From Novosphingobium profundi (GTDB lineage Bacteria; Pseudomonadota; Alphaproteobacteria; Sphingomonadales; Sphingomonadaceae): 64,000 nucleotides of DNA. The translations under genes and the position numbers were made by a program. Within the stretch, counting starts at the first letter, position 1; every line of letters begins with the position of its first letter. This document shows, piece after piece, positions 56,405-64,000 of this stretch. The notes beneath the pieces are model-generated. The model was not told the origin of the DNA. It worked only from the letters and a program-made list of their open reading frames with translations, and did no database searches. The stretch is from NCBI RefSeq assembly GCF_020524485.1, contig NZ_JAIVLF010000001.1, positions 806,001 through 870,000 on the forward strand, given 5' to 3'.

Positions 56405-57513
56405 ACCGCTATCCTCTCCTGCTGGGCGACCATGCCCTCGCGCGCGAGCTGGAAGGCCTGCGTCCATGTGCCCGGCGCCAGCTGGTGGGTGACCGAGCGG
56501 CAGTAATAGATGCCATCGTTGGCCCGGCCCGCACCGCGCACGCCCACCAGTCTGCGCGCCTCCAGCGGCTGGCCGTAGCGCGAAAGCTCGATCGAGCCGC
56601 TGGCTGTCACCGGATCGACCAGCCCGGCTCCCGCCACCAGGCGCGAGAGTATCTCGGCCTGGTCGTTGCGTTCGCTCTCCAGCCAGCGTGTCTTCGTGGG
56701 CATGACGGGGCGCGCGGCGAGCGGGGGCTTCAGGAGCGCGACATTGGGCAGGGGTACAGGCACCGAGGCGCGCGCGATCTTGGCGTGGGCGAGGGGGACC
56801 ACGGCGGCATTGCCATCGACCGAAAAGGTCATGCTCGACAGGTTCGAGGCCCCGTCGATGTCGAGCGTCAGGGCCGGCTGGGCCACACCAATCCGCACCT
56901 GTGGCCCCCAGTAGGCGGTGTTGGTGCCGACCACCGGGCCGGGCGTTACATAGAACTCGTGGCCCGCTTTCTGCGCGAGCTCGGAGATATAGGCATAGTC
57001 GGTGCCCTTCTGGTGCGCGTACTTGTCGGTGGGCATCCTGATCGAGGAGAAGATCGGCGGGATCGTCACCGGGACGAGGCCGAACATGGCGTACTTCGCG
57101 ATCATCATCGCCACGCGCGCGACCGGCGGCATGGCGGGAAAGGGCATGCCGGTCCATTCGACAAGGTCCATGTAGCCGGTCACGTCCTCGCCCGTGAGGG
57201 TGAGCTTGTTCTCGCCCGGACGCGTGCCCGCGACCGTGTCGAGCCGCTTTATCGGGCCATCGCTCAGGACATGGTCGCGCCCGTTGAGAGAGGCGACGAG
57301 GATGACCCGCGTCATCGGATCGAAGGCGCCGCCGGGCAGCAACTCGCGCGCGATGGGCGAGGTGGAGGCGTAGGTGAGCTCGATCTGGAAGCCGGAGCGC
57401 TGGCCCGTCGCATGGGTGACCTGCGCGCCGGTGAAGGCTTCCATCACGGCGCGCGGCGCCGGGCGCACCGCGACGGGACCTATCAGGATCTGGAGTTGGA
57501 CGCCCTTAGCCAC
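56401..57513 (-). CDS. Phage late control D / gp27-like hub protein
   Basis: A 370-aa protein of the gpD/VgrG N-terminal family: the SGFQIELTYAS stretch, LTLTGEDVTGYMDLVEWT (in pieces), an SSIRMPTDKYAHQKGTDYAYISELAQKAGHEFYV segment (in pieces) and a C-terminal RYGQPLEARRLVGVRGAG. It forms the trimeric ring under the tube. The start is a GTG at 57,513, three bases inside the previous gene; no ATG fits and the longer frame upstream is not protein-like. Confidence 0.82.
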   Translation of the reverse strand: MAKGVQLQILIGPVAVRPAPRAVMEAFTGAQVTHATGQRSGFQIELTYASTSPIARELLPGGAFDPMTRVILVASLNGRDHVLSDGPIKRLDTVAGTRPGENKLTLTGEDVTGYMDLVEWTGMPFPAMPPVARVAMMIAKYAMFGLVPVTIPPIFSSIRMPTDKYAHQKGTDYAYISELAQKAGHEFYVTPGPVVGTNTAYWGPQVRIGVAQPALTLDIDGASNLSSMTFSVDGNAAVVPLAHAKIARASVPVPLPNVALLKPPLAARPVMPTKTRWLESERNDQAEILSRLVAGAGLVDPVTASGSIELSRYGQPLEARRLVGVRGAGRANDGIYYCRSVTHQLAPGTWTQAFQLAREGMVAQQERIAV

Positions 57514-57823
57514 CGCCGCCTCCCGTGCGTGTGAGGGGCAGGGGAATGCCGATCTCGCGCCCCTCGGGGCGGGTGCCCCTTTCGGGGCGCTCGATCCCGT
57601 TGGCATCGCAGATCCGCCAGTAGAGCAGCGGATCGCCGATGGTCTCGGCCGCAAGCTGGTCGATCCGCTGGGCGCCATCGCTGCGCACGCGGCTCTCGAA
57701 ATCATAGCAGGTAGGCGCGGCGATGATCCGGCGCGCAAGGTAGGGGACGTCCTCGCCATCGGCTCCGGGAAGGAAGTGCTGGGCAAGGCCGTGGTAGCGG
57801 CTCTGGGGCGAGAATTCGGTCAT
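57506..57823 (-). CDS. LysM/tail-X-like protein of the injection system
   Basis: A 105-aa protein with a LysM-like motif (DQLAAETIGDPLLYWRICDANG in pieces) and a Gly-rich C-terminal end. Small LysM proteins bind the tube-baseplate junction in contractile systems. It overlaps the tube-initiator gene by four bases and the hub gene by eight. Confidence 0.75.
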   Translation of the reverse strand: MTEFSPQSRYHGLAQHFLPGADGEDVPYLARRIIAAPTCYDFESRVRSDGAQRIDQLAAETIGDPLLYWRICDANGIERPERGTRPEGREIGIPLPLTRTGGGGG

Positions 57824-58476
57824 GCAAGGCTCTCCAGTCCCAGGGCGGCGAGGCTCGTGCCCAGCCCCGCCACCAGCTTCTCGCGGCGCTTGAGATGCGC
57901 GAGGAAAAGTTCGGCCGCGCGGCTGGTCATGGCCAGATCCTCGCTGGTGAGGACCTGGAAGGTAAGGGCGGCCTTGGCGCGGATCGGGTTGAGGCGGCGG
58001 TCGAAGGCCTCCTCGGTGATCGCAAAGCCGGTGATGCGCACCGGCAGGACGCGGGCCGGGCCGAGTACGAGTAGGAGCAGTTCGCCGGGGGCGGGAAGGA
58101 CTTCGATAAGGCCCTGGTCGGCCAGAGCCTTGGTGGCGGTGATCGTCTCGACGCGCGGGGTGAGAAAGCTTTCGAGCGCGGCAAGGTCTGCGGCGATGCC
58201 GTGCTCCACGACTTCCGCGTGCCGGTCCGGGTGTTCGAGCGCGTCGGTGGCGTCGAACTCGATTTCGAGCGCGATGGTCTCGGCAGGAGGGCCGGTGCGG
58301 CGCAGCGCCTGCGCGTTGTCGCCCGGTGAGGAACCCGCGCCGCGCGGGGCCAGCGTGCGCGAGAGACTGTCCGGGTTGTACTGGAAGGCGTGGACGCGCT
58401 GCACTTTCGCTCCGGCCTCGTCCATGACCACGAAGCCGCCCTTGAGCACGTTGGGGGAGCGGGGATATCCGGCCAT
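57820..58476 (-). CDS. Contractile injection system tube-initiator / LysM adaptor (Afp7-like)
   Basis: A 218-aa protein: a CIS tube-type N-terminus (KVQRVHAFQYNPDSLSRTL in pieces, then ETIALEIEFDATDALEH in pieces) with strands typical of tube-fold proteins, followed by a LLLLVLGPARVLPVRITGF LysM-like part (in pieces) and a helical C-terminus. Afp7-like proteins connect tube and hub. Starts three bases after the preceding gene's stop. Confidence 0.78.
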   Translation of the reverse strand: MAGYPRSPNVLKGGFVVMDEAGAKVQRVHAFQYNPDSLSRTLAPRGAGSSPGDNAQALRRTGPPAETIALEIEFDATDALEHPDRHAEVVEHGIAADLAALESFLTPRVETITATKALADQGLIEVLPAPGELLLLVLGPARVLPVRITGFAITEEAFDRRLNPIRAKAALTFQVLTSEDLAMTSRAAELFLAHLKRREKLVAGLGTSLAALGLESLA

Positions 58477-58479
58477 GCC

Positions 58480-61400
58480 CTATGCCTTCCTTGCCCGGCT
58501 GCTTTCGAGCAGATTGCGCATCATCGCCTTGGGATCGAAGCTGTCAGGGGTGACGCGGATATTCGAGAGCGAGGGCCAGGCGATACCGCGCTCGGAATCG
58601 TAGCCCATGCGCCCGAAATCGATGCGAAGGTCCGGGCCCAGCCGCGCGTTCCAGCCGCCGACGTTCCAGCGCCACTCCCACTCCTTCCAGCCATAGGCGG
58701 CGGTGATCGTGCCGATGATGTCGACATCGAGCCCCACGCGAAAGCCGCCCTCGGCGTAGGCGTTGAAGTCGAAGGCAAACTTGCCGCCGGCATAGCGTGC
58801 GCGGGCCTGCGCCACAGCTTCGGCGCGCACGCTGAGGGAGGGGATCAGCTCGACGCTGGCTTTTGCCCCAACCGCCCCCAGCAGGACTTCGGCGCCGATG
58901 GTGGCGCCGAGGCGCCCGTAGACGGTGCCGAAGGCAGGCGCGCGGACCTCGCCGTGGATCTCGGCAGTGATCTGCATGTCGTCTTCGAGCGGGTAGAGCG
59001 AGCCTGCAAAGCCCGCGCGGGTCAGCATGACCGGGCCGACCCCGTACTTCACCCCCATCCCGGCGTAGAACTGCACGTAGGCAGTCACGCTCGGCACGGG
59101 GGTGGGGGCGCTGAACTTGGGTGTGCGGAACCGGAAGACCTCCTTCTCGCCTCCGCCGGGCCGGGGCCAAGCGCGCGAGAGGGCGATATCGGAGAGCTCG
59201 ACCGAGCCGCCCAGCTTGATCCGCCCATCGCGTTCGAGCGTGACGTCGAGCGCGGGTCGGATCGTGTCGGTCAGCTGGTAGGCGGCGCGCCCCTGGCCCC
59301 AGTAACGGCCACGCTCGTCGAAGCTGAGGTCGACGTGCCCGTCGAGCTTGCCCTGGCGAAGAGCAACGCGCGCGCGGCCACTGAAGCGCCCGTCCTCGTC
59401 CCCCTCGCGCCAGGAATAGTTGACGGTCATCGTCGCGCTGATCGACTTCCACTGGAATTGTGCATCGCCGGTCAGGAACAGGCGCGTGCCGGTGTAGCGC
59501 CCCGCAAGGCGCACCTGGCGCACGCGCGGCATCGGATCGGGGATGGTCACCGCGCCCGAATAGGCGATGGCGCCGCCTGACCAGCGCACGCCGAGGCGCA
59601 GCTGGGCATCGCGCACCAGTCGCGTGGTGATCGCCCCTTCGGCAAAGGGGGAGAGCACGCCGCCGCGCTCGGTAAAGCCAAGACGTACGTCGGTTTCCGA
59701 GCGGGGTAGAGCCGAGCTTGTTGCGCGCACGAGACCCGACCATCCCTCCTGGCTGTGGTAGGTGACGCTTCCCTCGGCGGCGGTGATGCCGGGCAGGTCC
59801 TGCGCCGGGGTCAGCGTGCCGCGCGCGATGAAGTTGCCGCCCGAGACCGTGGCGGTCAGGCTGCCATCAATCACCGGCTTGCGGGCCGGACCGACAGTGA
59901 AACCCAGGTCACCGCGCGGCTGGAAGTTGACGAGGTCGAAGGCGAGGCTGCCGCGCGTGAAACGGAAATAACTCGACAGGCGCCGCATGTAGGCGCTCTT
60001 GTTGAGCGCATCGACATCGAGGTCCTGCACCAGATCGAGCCGGTCCGGGCCAAAGCGTACCTTGAGATCACCAAGGAAGCGGATCGAGGGGCGGATGACC
60101 CCTTCGCCAGACAGGTTGCCGCTGTCATCGAGGCTGAGCTGGGTGAGGGTACCCGGGCTGAGGTAGGGGTAGTGGAACGGCAGGTTCCGGTTCGACGGTG
60201 CGTGGAGGGCAAGCTTGCGAAATTCGGCCGCCACGGCGCGGCGCTCGGCCGCCTGTCCGCCTGCCCCGTCCGCCTGCTGGGGCGCCTGCGTGACGGTGGC
60301 CACCAGCGTGATGTCCTTGGCACCGGGGATGACGGGTTTGGACGCCAGTTCGGCGGTGAGCGTATCGGTACCGCCCCGCGCGTTGCTGCGGGCATGGCGG
60401 GTGTAGGTCTTGAGCTTCATGCCCGGGATCAGGCGCCGGTCGCCGGTGCCGATGTCGGTCGTCTCGCCCGCGCGGGCGTGGATCACCTCGCGGTTCCCCC
60501 CTGCCTCGAGCGAGACCGCGACGCCGCCTGCGCGGGCCTGGACGTCCTCGGCTCCCTTGACCTTGCCCGAACGCAGCGCTGTCTCGATCACGAAGGACCC
60601 GTCGCTCTCGTCGGGCTGCATCTGGACATCGTTAAAGCGCATCTGGAAGTCGATGACCGAAAGCCGGTCCGGGGACAGCACGCGGTCGGTCTCGGCCTTG
60701 AGGTGCTTGTAGGTCTCGCGGCCCGATTCCTGGTTCTTGTCCGAGACGAGGAGTTGGAGGTTGCCCGGCGTGCTGGTGCCGCCCAGCTGCTTCTCGACGA
60801 TATGGTCGATGTCACAGCCGCCCGAGCGCAGGTTGTTCGAGGTGCGGTAGCCATCGAGGATGCGGCGCGCGGCGGGATCCTCGTAGGCGGCCTTGACGGT
60901 CGGGTCCGCGTTCTCGGCTGTCGCGGCTTCACGGAAGGCCCGCGCCATTTCGGGCAGCGTGGTGAAGCCGTAGTTGTTGAGCCAGACGTTCTTGTACTTT
61001 TCGCCCGGCTTTTCGGCGAAGGCGGCGATGCTTTTTGCCGCGCCGTAGCTTCCCCCACCCTTGAACTTGGGCCGGAAGATCAGGCCGCCGCCGCTGGCCC
61101 GGGCCTTGTAGGCCTGCTCGACCCAGGCCCCCTTGCCCTTGACGCGAGGCATCTGCAGCGTGCCCATCTGCACGACCATGGTGGTCGCGCCTGGCCCGAC
61201 CGGGTTTTCCTCCAGCACGGTGTAGGGGGCAGGATCTTCGGCTACCGGCGTTCCGGCCGTGTCGAGCGCGGGACCGGCGCTTTCAGGCAGGTCCCCGCCC
61301 GCAGCCGGGACAGCCCCTTCGGACTTGAAGATGGCGGGCGTGGCAACGCGGGTGAGACTGCCCACGCGCCGCCCCGATGTTGCGGCGAGCGCGGCGCGGT

Positions 61401-61848
61401 CGGCCTCACGCTCCAGTTCGCCCGCGCGGCTGGCAGGAAGAGGGCCAAGCCCCTTCATCTGCACGCCGTCCTGTTGAAGGGTGTGGGCCAGTTCGTGCGC
61501 GAGGAGGGCCCGTCCGCTGGCGCTCGAGGGCCGGTACGCACCTTCGCCAAAGACGATGTCGTTGCCCGCGGTGTAGGCGCGCGCGCCCACTGCTCGGGCG
61601 CTGTCGTGCGCGCGGGCATCGTCGTGAATGCGCACGGCCGAGAAGTCCGCTCCGAAGCTGTGCTCCAGCGAACGCTGCACGGGGGCATCAAGCGCGTGCC
61701 CGCTATCGCGCGGCGCGGCAACGCGCGGCTCGCAAGGCGCAGGAACGGTGGCCTTGCGCTGCGCGAACACGGCGCCGCCCGCTGCGTGCGCAGGGGGCGT
61801 GGGCCGGACCTGGGGAAGGGGGCGAGGACGAAGCGCGCTTTCAGCCAT
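58480..61848 (-). CDS. DUF4157 protein with HNH-like motif, predicted injection-system cargo
   Basis: A 1122-aa protein. Residues about 55-160 form the DUF4157 domain, a zinc-metallopeptidase-like fold whose HELAH (118-122) is intact and whose downstream EREAD could supply a third ligand. Residues 345-375 read GGCDIDHIVE...GNLQLL...N...SG, the D-H-E, Asn pattern of HNH/colicin-like nucleases. From about 600 to 1120 the chain is a long run of beta-strand repeats with many Gly and aromatic residues. No signal peptide. DUF4157 proteins are recurrent eCIS cargo, so this is the probable effector; toxin activity is inferred. Start at 61,848 (overlap 8 bp) is used; a longer frame to 62,040 looks like a shadow of the next gene. 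Confidence 0.75.
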   Translation of the reverse strand: MAESALRPRPLPQVRPTPPAHAAGGAVFAQRKATVPAPCEPRVAAPRDSGHALDAPVQRSLEHSFGADFSAVRIHDDARAHDSARAVGARAYTAGNDIVFGEGAYRPSSASGRALLAHELAHTLQQDGVQMKGLGPLPASRAGELEREADRAALAATSGRRVGSLTRVATPAIFKSEGAVPAAGGDLPESAGPALDTAGTPVAEDPAPYTVLEENPVGPGATTMVVQMGTLQMPRVKGKGAWVEQAYKARASGGGLIFRPKFKGGGSYGAAKSIAAFAEKPGEKYKNVWLNNYGFTTLPEMARAFREAATAENADPTVKAAYEDPAARRILDGYRTSNNLRSGGCDIDHIVEKQLGGTSTPGNLQLLVSDKNQESGRETYKHLKAETDRVLSPDRLSVIDFQMRFNDVQMQPDESDGSFVIETALRSGKVKGAEDVQARAGGVAVSLEAGGNREVIHARAGETTDIGTGDRRLIPGMKLKTYTRHARSNARGGTDTLTAELASKPVIPGAKDITLVATVTQAPQQADGAGGQAAERRAVAAEFRKLALHAPSNRNLPFHYPYLSPGTLTQLSLDDSGNLSGEGVIRPSIRFLGDLKVRFGPDRLDLVQDLDVDALNKSAYMRRLSSYFRFTRGSLAFDLVNFQPRGDLGFTVGPARKPVIDGSLTATVSGGNFIARGTLTPAQDLPGITAAEGSVTYHSQEGWSGLVRATSSALPRSETDVRLGFTERGGVLSPFAEGAITTRLVRDAQLRLGVRWSGGAIAYSGAVTIPDPMPRVRQVRLAGRYTGTRLFLTGDAQFQWKSISATMTVNYSWREGDEDGRFSGRARVALRQGKLDGHVDLSFDERGRYWGQGRAAYQLTDTIRPALDVTLERDGRIKLGGSVELSDIALSRAWPRPGGGEKEVFRFRTPKFSAPTPVPSVTAYVQFYAGMGVKYGVGPVMLTRAGFAGSLYPLEDDMQITAEIHGEVRAPAFGTVYGRLGATIGAEVLLGAVGAKASVELIPSLSVRAEAVAQARARYAGGKFAFDFNAYAEGGFRVGLDVDIIGTITAAYGWKEWEWRWNVGGWNARLGPDLRIDFGRMGYDSERGIAWPSLSNIRVTPDSFDPKAMMRNLLESSRARKA

Positions 61849-62083
61849 CGCGCCTCTCCAGCCGGGCCTCGATGGCACGGGCAATCTGGTCCGCAGCCTC
61901 GCTCCAGGGCGACGGGCGGCCACGGGCCGGGCGCGCGGTTCCCGGTCCCTTCTCCAGGCGCTGGCGGAGCAGATCGGGCAGGGCATCGGCAAGGCGCCGC
62001 GCGTCGAGCGCGGAATCCGCCGTGATGGTGAGGCGCGCAATCGCGAGGCGTTCCACTTGCGGACGGAGAGCCTTGCCGGTCAT
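61841..62083 (-). CDS. Small protein between ATPase and DUF4157 genes
   Basis: An 80-aa soluble, basic protein with an N-terminal beta-strand pair (RPQVERLAIARLTI), two amphipathic helices (ALDARRLADALPDLLRQRLE in pieces, EAADQIARAIEARLERR in pieces) and an Arg/Pro linker. Unrecognised. It overlaps both neighbours (ATGA at 62,080-62,083 and 8 bp at the 3' end), so it is translated with the cluster. Its place beside the DUF4157 gene suggests a loading adaptor or chaperone; inference only. Confidence 0.6.
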   Translation of the reverse strand: MTGKALRPQVERLAIARLTITADSALDARRLADALPDLLRQRLEKGPGTARPARGRPSPWSEAADQIARAIEARLERRDG

Positions 62084-64000
62084 GCTCGCGCTCCCTCCCA
62101 GGCCAGGGTCGGGGCGGGGAGGTCCTGCTTGCGGAATTCCTCGGCAACTTCGGCTGCGATGATCTCGCGGTCTATCGGCCCGGCGCGTTCGGCGGCATGG
62201 AAAGCGGCCGAAAGCGCGATGTTGCGGATGCCGCCTCCGGTCAGCTGCAGACGGGCCAGGGCCTCCCAGTCGCTTTCCCCGAGCAGGGCGAGCGGGGCGG
62301 TCTCGGGGAAAGCGCGTTGCCACAGGCGCAGGCGCTCGGCCTGCGAGGGCATGGGGAAGGTCACGCAGAAGCGGAAGCGGCGGGTGAAGGCCTCGTCGAT
62401 GGCGTGGCGCAGGTTGGTGGTGACGATGGTGAAGCCCCGGAAGTTCTCCATGCGCTGGAGCAGGTCCCCGACCTCGGCGTTGACGTGGCGGTCGGTGGCG
62501 TTGCCCACGCTGCCGCGCGCCCCCCAGATCGCGTCGCCCTCGTTCCACACCATCACCGCCCCGCTGCGCTCGGCAAGCCGGAAGGCGGCGGCGACGTTCT
62601 TGGAGGTGTCGCCGATGTACTTGCTGATAAGCTGGCTGAGATCAATGAACAGGACGCGCAGATCGAGCGCGGAGGCCAGCACTTCGGCAGCCATGGACTT
62701 GCCCGTGCCCGAGGGGCCCGACAGAAGCGCGCTTATCCCGCGCCCGCGTCCGCCCATGCGCGCGGCAAAGCCCCATTCGTCCAGTACCAGGCGGGCGTGC
62801 CGCACATGCCCCTCGATCCGGCGCAGACGCTGCTCGAGCGGCTCGGGAAGGACGATGTCGGACCAGGTGTAGGCTGGCTCCACCAGTTCGACGCCGGGCA
62901 CGCTCTCGGGGCCGACCAGGCGCGCGGCGCGGTGCCACAGGTGGCGGGCCGCCTCGGGCCCATCGCGCGCGGTGTCGAGGGCGGGGGGCAGCTCGCGGCA
63001 CAGCGCCTCGATCTCACTGCGGCGCAGCGCGAACTGGTGCGCGATGGCGTCAAGGCCGGGGCCGAGGCGGGCGCTGCGCTGGGGCCCCAGTGCGGCCTGC
63101 CATCCGGCGAGGTCGCCAGGACCTGTGTCGTTCCCGCGATAGGGCAGGCTGAGCCCGCGACGCGGGGCAAGAGCGGTAGTCGCTCCGACAAGGACGACAT
63201 GGCCCAGGACCCTGTCGGCGAAGTCGGCGATGCGCGTGTCAGGGACACCCGGCTCGACAAGGATGAGGAGCACCTGCGCATCGAGGGCGGCCTCGCGGCT
63301 CCAGGCCCGGGCCAGCTGCGCGCGCCGGTCGGGCTCGGCCGGTATGTCCCCGGCGAGAATGCGTGCCGCACCAAGCCCCAGCCGGGCGAGTCGGGCGGCA
63401 ATGTCCCCGCACTCCGCATCGCCTGCCGGGACCAGCGGAGAGAGCCCCGCAGCGTCGCGTTGTGTAAGCGCGCGGGCAAGGTGCGCGCACGCGCCCTCGT
63501 CGGCCTGCGTCGCGTCGCCGTGCAGGGGGAGCATGTGGGCTGCGACCAGTGGGTCTACAGAGGGAAGATCGCAGAGCCGTTCGCCGAGCGCCGGGGCAAG
63601 ACGCACATGGGCCTCGACCGGAAGGACGCCGCCCTCGATTTCGAGACATCCGGTCCGGCTCAAGGGCCCCGATGCAGCGAGCAGGCGCGGATCGGCCTCG
63701 CACACCGCCTCGCGCAGCAGCCAGGTGGGTACGCCGCGCGCTTCGCTGTGGGGCGAGTGGCGGCGCACCGCGTAGGCGACCCGGGCTGAGTGCCCTGCGG
63801 CAAAGAGCAGGACGAGGGCCTGCGTTTCCGTGCGCGAGAGGGCAAAGGTATCGGCCAGCGCGGCCAGCGTGGGCGCGCGGGCCAGACGCTCGAAGGCGGT
63901 GTCCATGCCTGCATGCCCTCCACCACCTTCGACGCGTTCGAGGGCGGCGAGCGACCAGCTTTCGGCCAGCTCCTGGAACGCGTCCAGATCGAATATGGGC
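62080..64000 (-). CDS. AAA+ ATPase of the injection system, 5' end beyond window
   Basis: An Afp15/PVC15-like ATPase, at least 640 residues. The open frame runs upstream to the window edge with protein-like sequence (FDLDAFQELAESW, in frame with no stop), so the ATG at 63,906 is probably internal. The N-terminal part is a winged-helix-like and unknown region; the AAA module (numbered from that Met) has Walker A GPSGTGKS at 397-404, a Walker B variant WNEGD at 454-458 (Asn in place of the usual Asp), sensor TTNLR near 496, and DEAFTRRFRF with candidate arginine fingers. These ATPases are needed for eCIS assembly or cargo loading. It overlaps the 80-aa gene by four bases. Confidence 0.85.
   Translation of the reverse strand, partial: PIFDLDAFQELAESWSLAALERVEGGGGHAGMDTAFERLARAPTLAALADTFALSRTETQALVLLFAAGHSARVAYAVRRHSPHSEARGVPTWLLREAVCEADPRLLAASGPLSRTGCLEIEGGVLPVEAHVRLAPALGERLCDLPSVDPLVAAHMLPLHGDATQADEGACAHLARALTQRDAAGLSPLVPAGDAECGDIAARLARLGLGAARILAGDIPAEPDRRAQLARAWSREAALDAQVLLILVEPGVPDTRIADFADRVLGHVVLVGATTALAPRRGLSLPYRGNDTGPGDLAGWQAALGPQRSARLGPGLDAIAHQFALRRSEIEALCRELPPALDTARDGPEAARHLWHRAARLVGPESVPGVELVEPAYTWSDIVLPEPLEQRLRRIEGHVRHARLVLDEWGFAARMGGRGRGISALLSGPSGTGKSMAAEVLASALDLRVLFIDLSQLISKYIGDTSKNVAAAFRLAERSGAVMVWNEGDAIWGARGSVGNATDRHVNAEVGDLLQRMENFRGFTIVTTNLRHAIDEAFTRRFRFCVTFPMPSQAERLRLWQRAFPETAPLALLGESDWEALARLQLTGGGIRNIALSAAFHAAERAGPIDREIIAAEVAEEFRKQDLPAPTLAWEGARA

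Noticed and set aside
61849..62040. Longer start for the DUF4157 protein
   Set aside because: The extra 64 residues overlap the 80-aa gene and are Arg/Pro-rich; the ATG at 61,848 follows the overlap pattern of the operon.
43988..64000. Prophage tail or type VI secretion cluster
   Set aside because: No integrase, capsid, TssJLM or ClpV genes appear. The ATPase, DUF4157, DUF6519 and LysM set is that of eCIS clusters, though sheath and tube genes must be confirmed outside the window.

Overview
The window is GC-rich chromosomal DNA from an alphaproteobacterium. A Novosphingobium-like or other Sphingomonadales member is the best guess. That is inferred from the gene set (FadL/FadD/TesB/MerR lipid cluster, hisC-tyrC beside metX-metW, a TonB-dependent receptor, an OpgG/OpgH pair) and from codon use; no rRNA or species marker is present.

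Layout. Positions 1-2.0 kb hold a ROK-type regulator cut by the left edge and a secreted serine hydrolase. Positions 2.0-8.0 kb form a lower-GC accessory stretch: a secreted trypsin-like protein coupled to an unknown exported protein, then three small unrelated ORFs separated by diverged copies of one intergenic repeat. From 8.0 to 21.6 kb come a DksA/TraR-type zinc-finger protein, a TonB-dependent receptor, and a fatty-acid block. In that block fadL-fadD-merR-tesB read leftward, and thiolase, 3-hydroxyacyl-CoA dehydrogenase/enoyl hydratase and acyl-CoA dehydrogenase read rightward. Together they cover uptake, activation and beta-oxidation of long-chain acids.

From 21.6 to 27.6 kb a leftward unit encodes a TolC-like protein, an HlyD-like adaptor and the periplasmic-glucan proteins OpgG/D and OpgH. 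Then follow YjbQ, a cytochrome b with a Tat-exported molybdoenzyme, an AGCS alanine/sodium symporter, and UDP-ManNAc(A) synthesis genes (wecB, wecC). From 34.8 to 43.5 kb lie housekeeping genes: a spermidine-synthase-like protein, dcd, a transglutaminase-like protein, hisC-tyrC, metX-GNAT-metW, a glutathione S-transferase and an NDUFA9-like protein. A complete tRNA-Leu(CAG) with its terminator ends this part.

From 43,988 to the right edge, 20 kb is one leftward, almost fully overlapping gene train. It encodes the baseplate half of an extracellular contractile injection system (eCIS; Afp/PVC/MAC-like). In transcription order: AAA+ ATPase (runs off the window), a small 80-aa protein, a 1122-aa DUF4157 protein with an HNH-like motif (best cargo candidate), a tube-initiator/LysM adaptor, a LysM protein, a split spike hub (gp27-like then gp5-like), a PAAR-like tip, a gp25-like wedge protein, two large baseplate-J proteins, an 817-aa baseplate/tail protein, and a 1200-aa DUF6519/beta-helix protein. 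Sheath, tube, tape measure and terminator genes are not in the window and are expected to the right. The eCIS cluster, with its DUF4157 protein and an unusual Walker B sequence in its ATPase, is the most interesting part.

All family calls come from reading motifs and translated sequence by eye; no database search or structure prediction was run.
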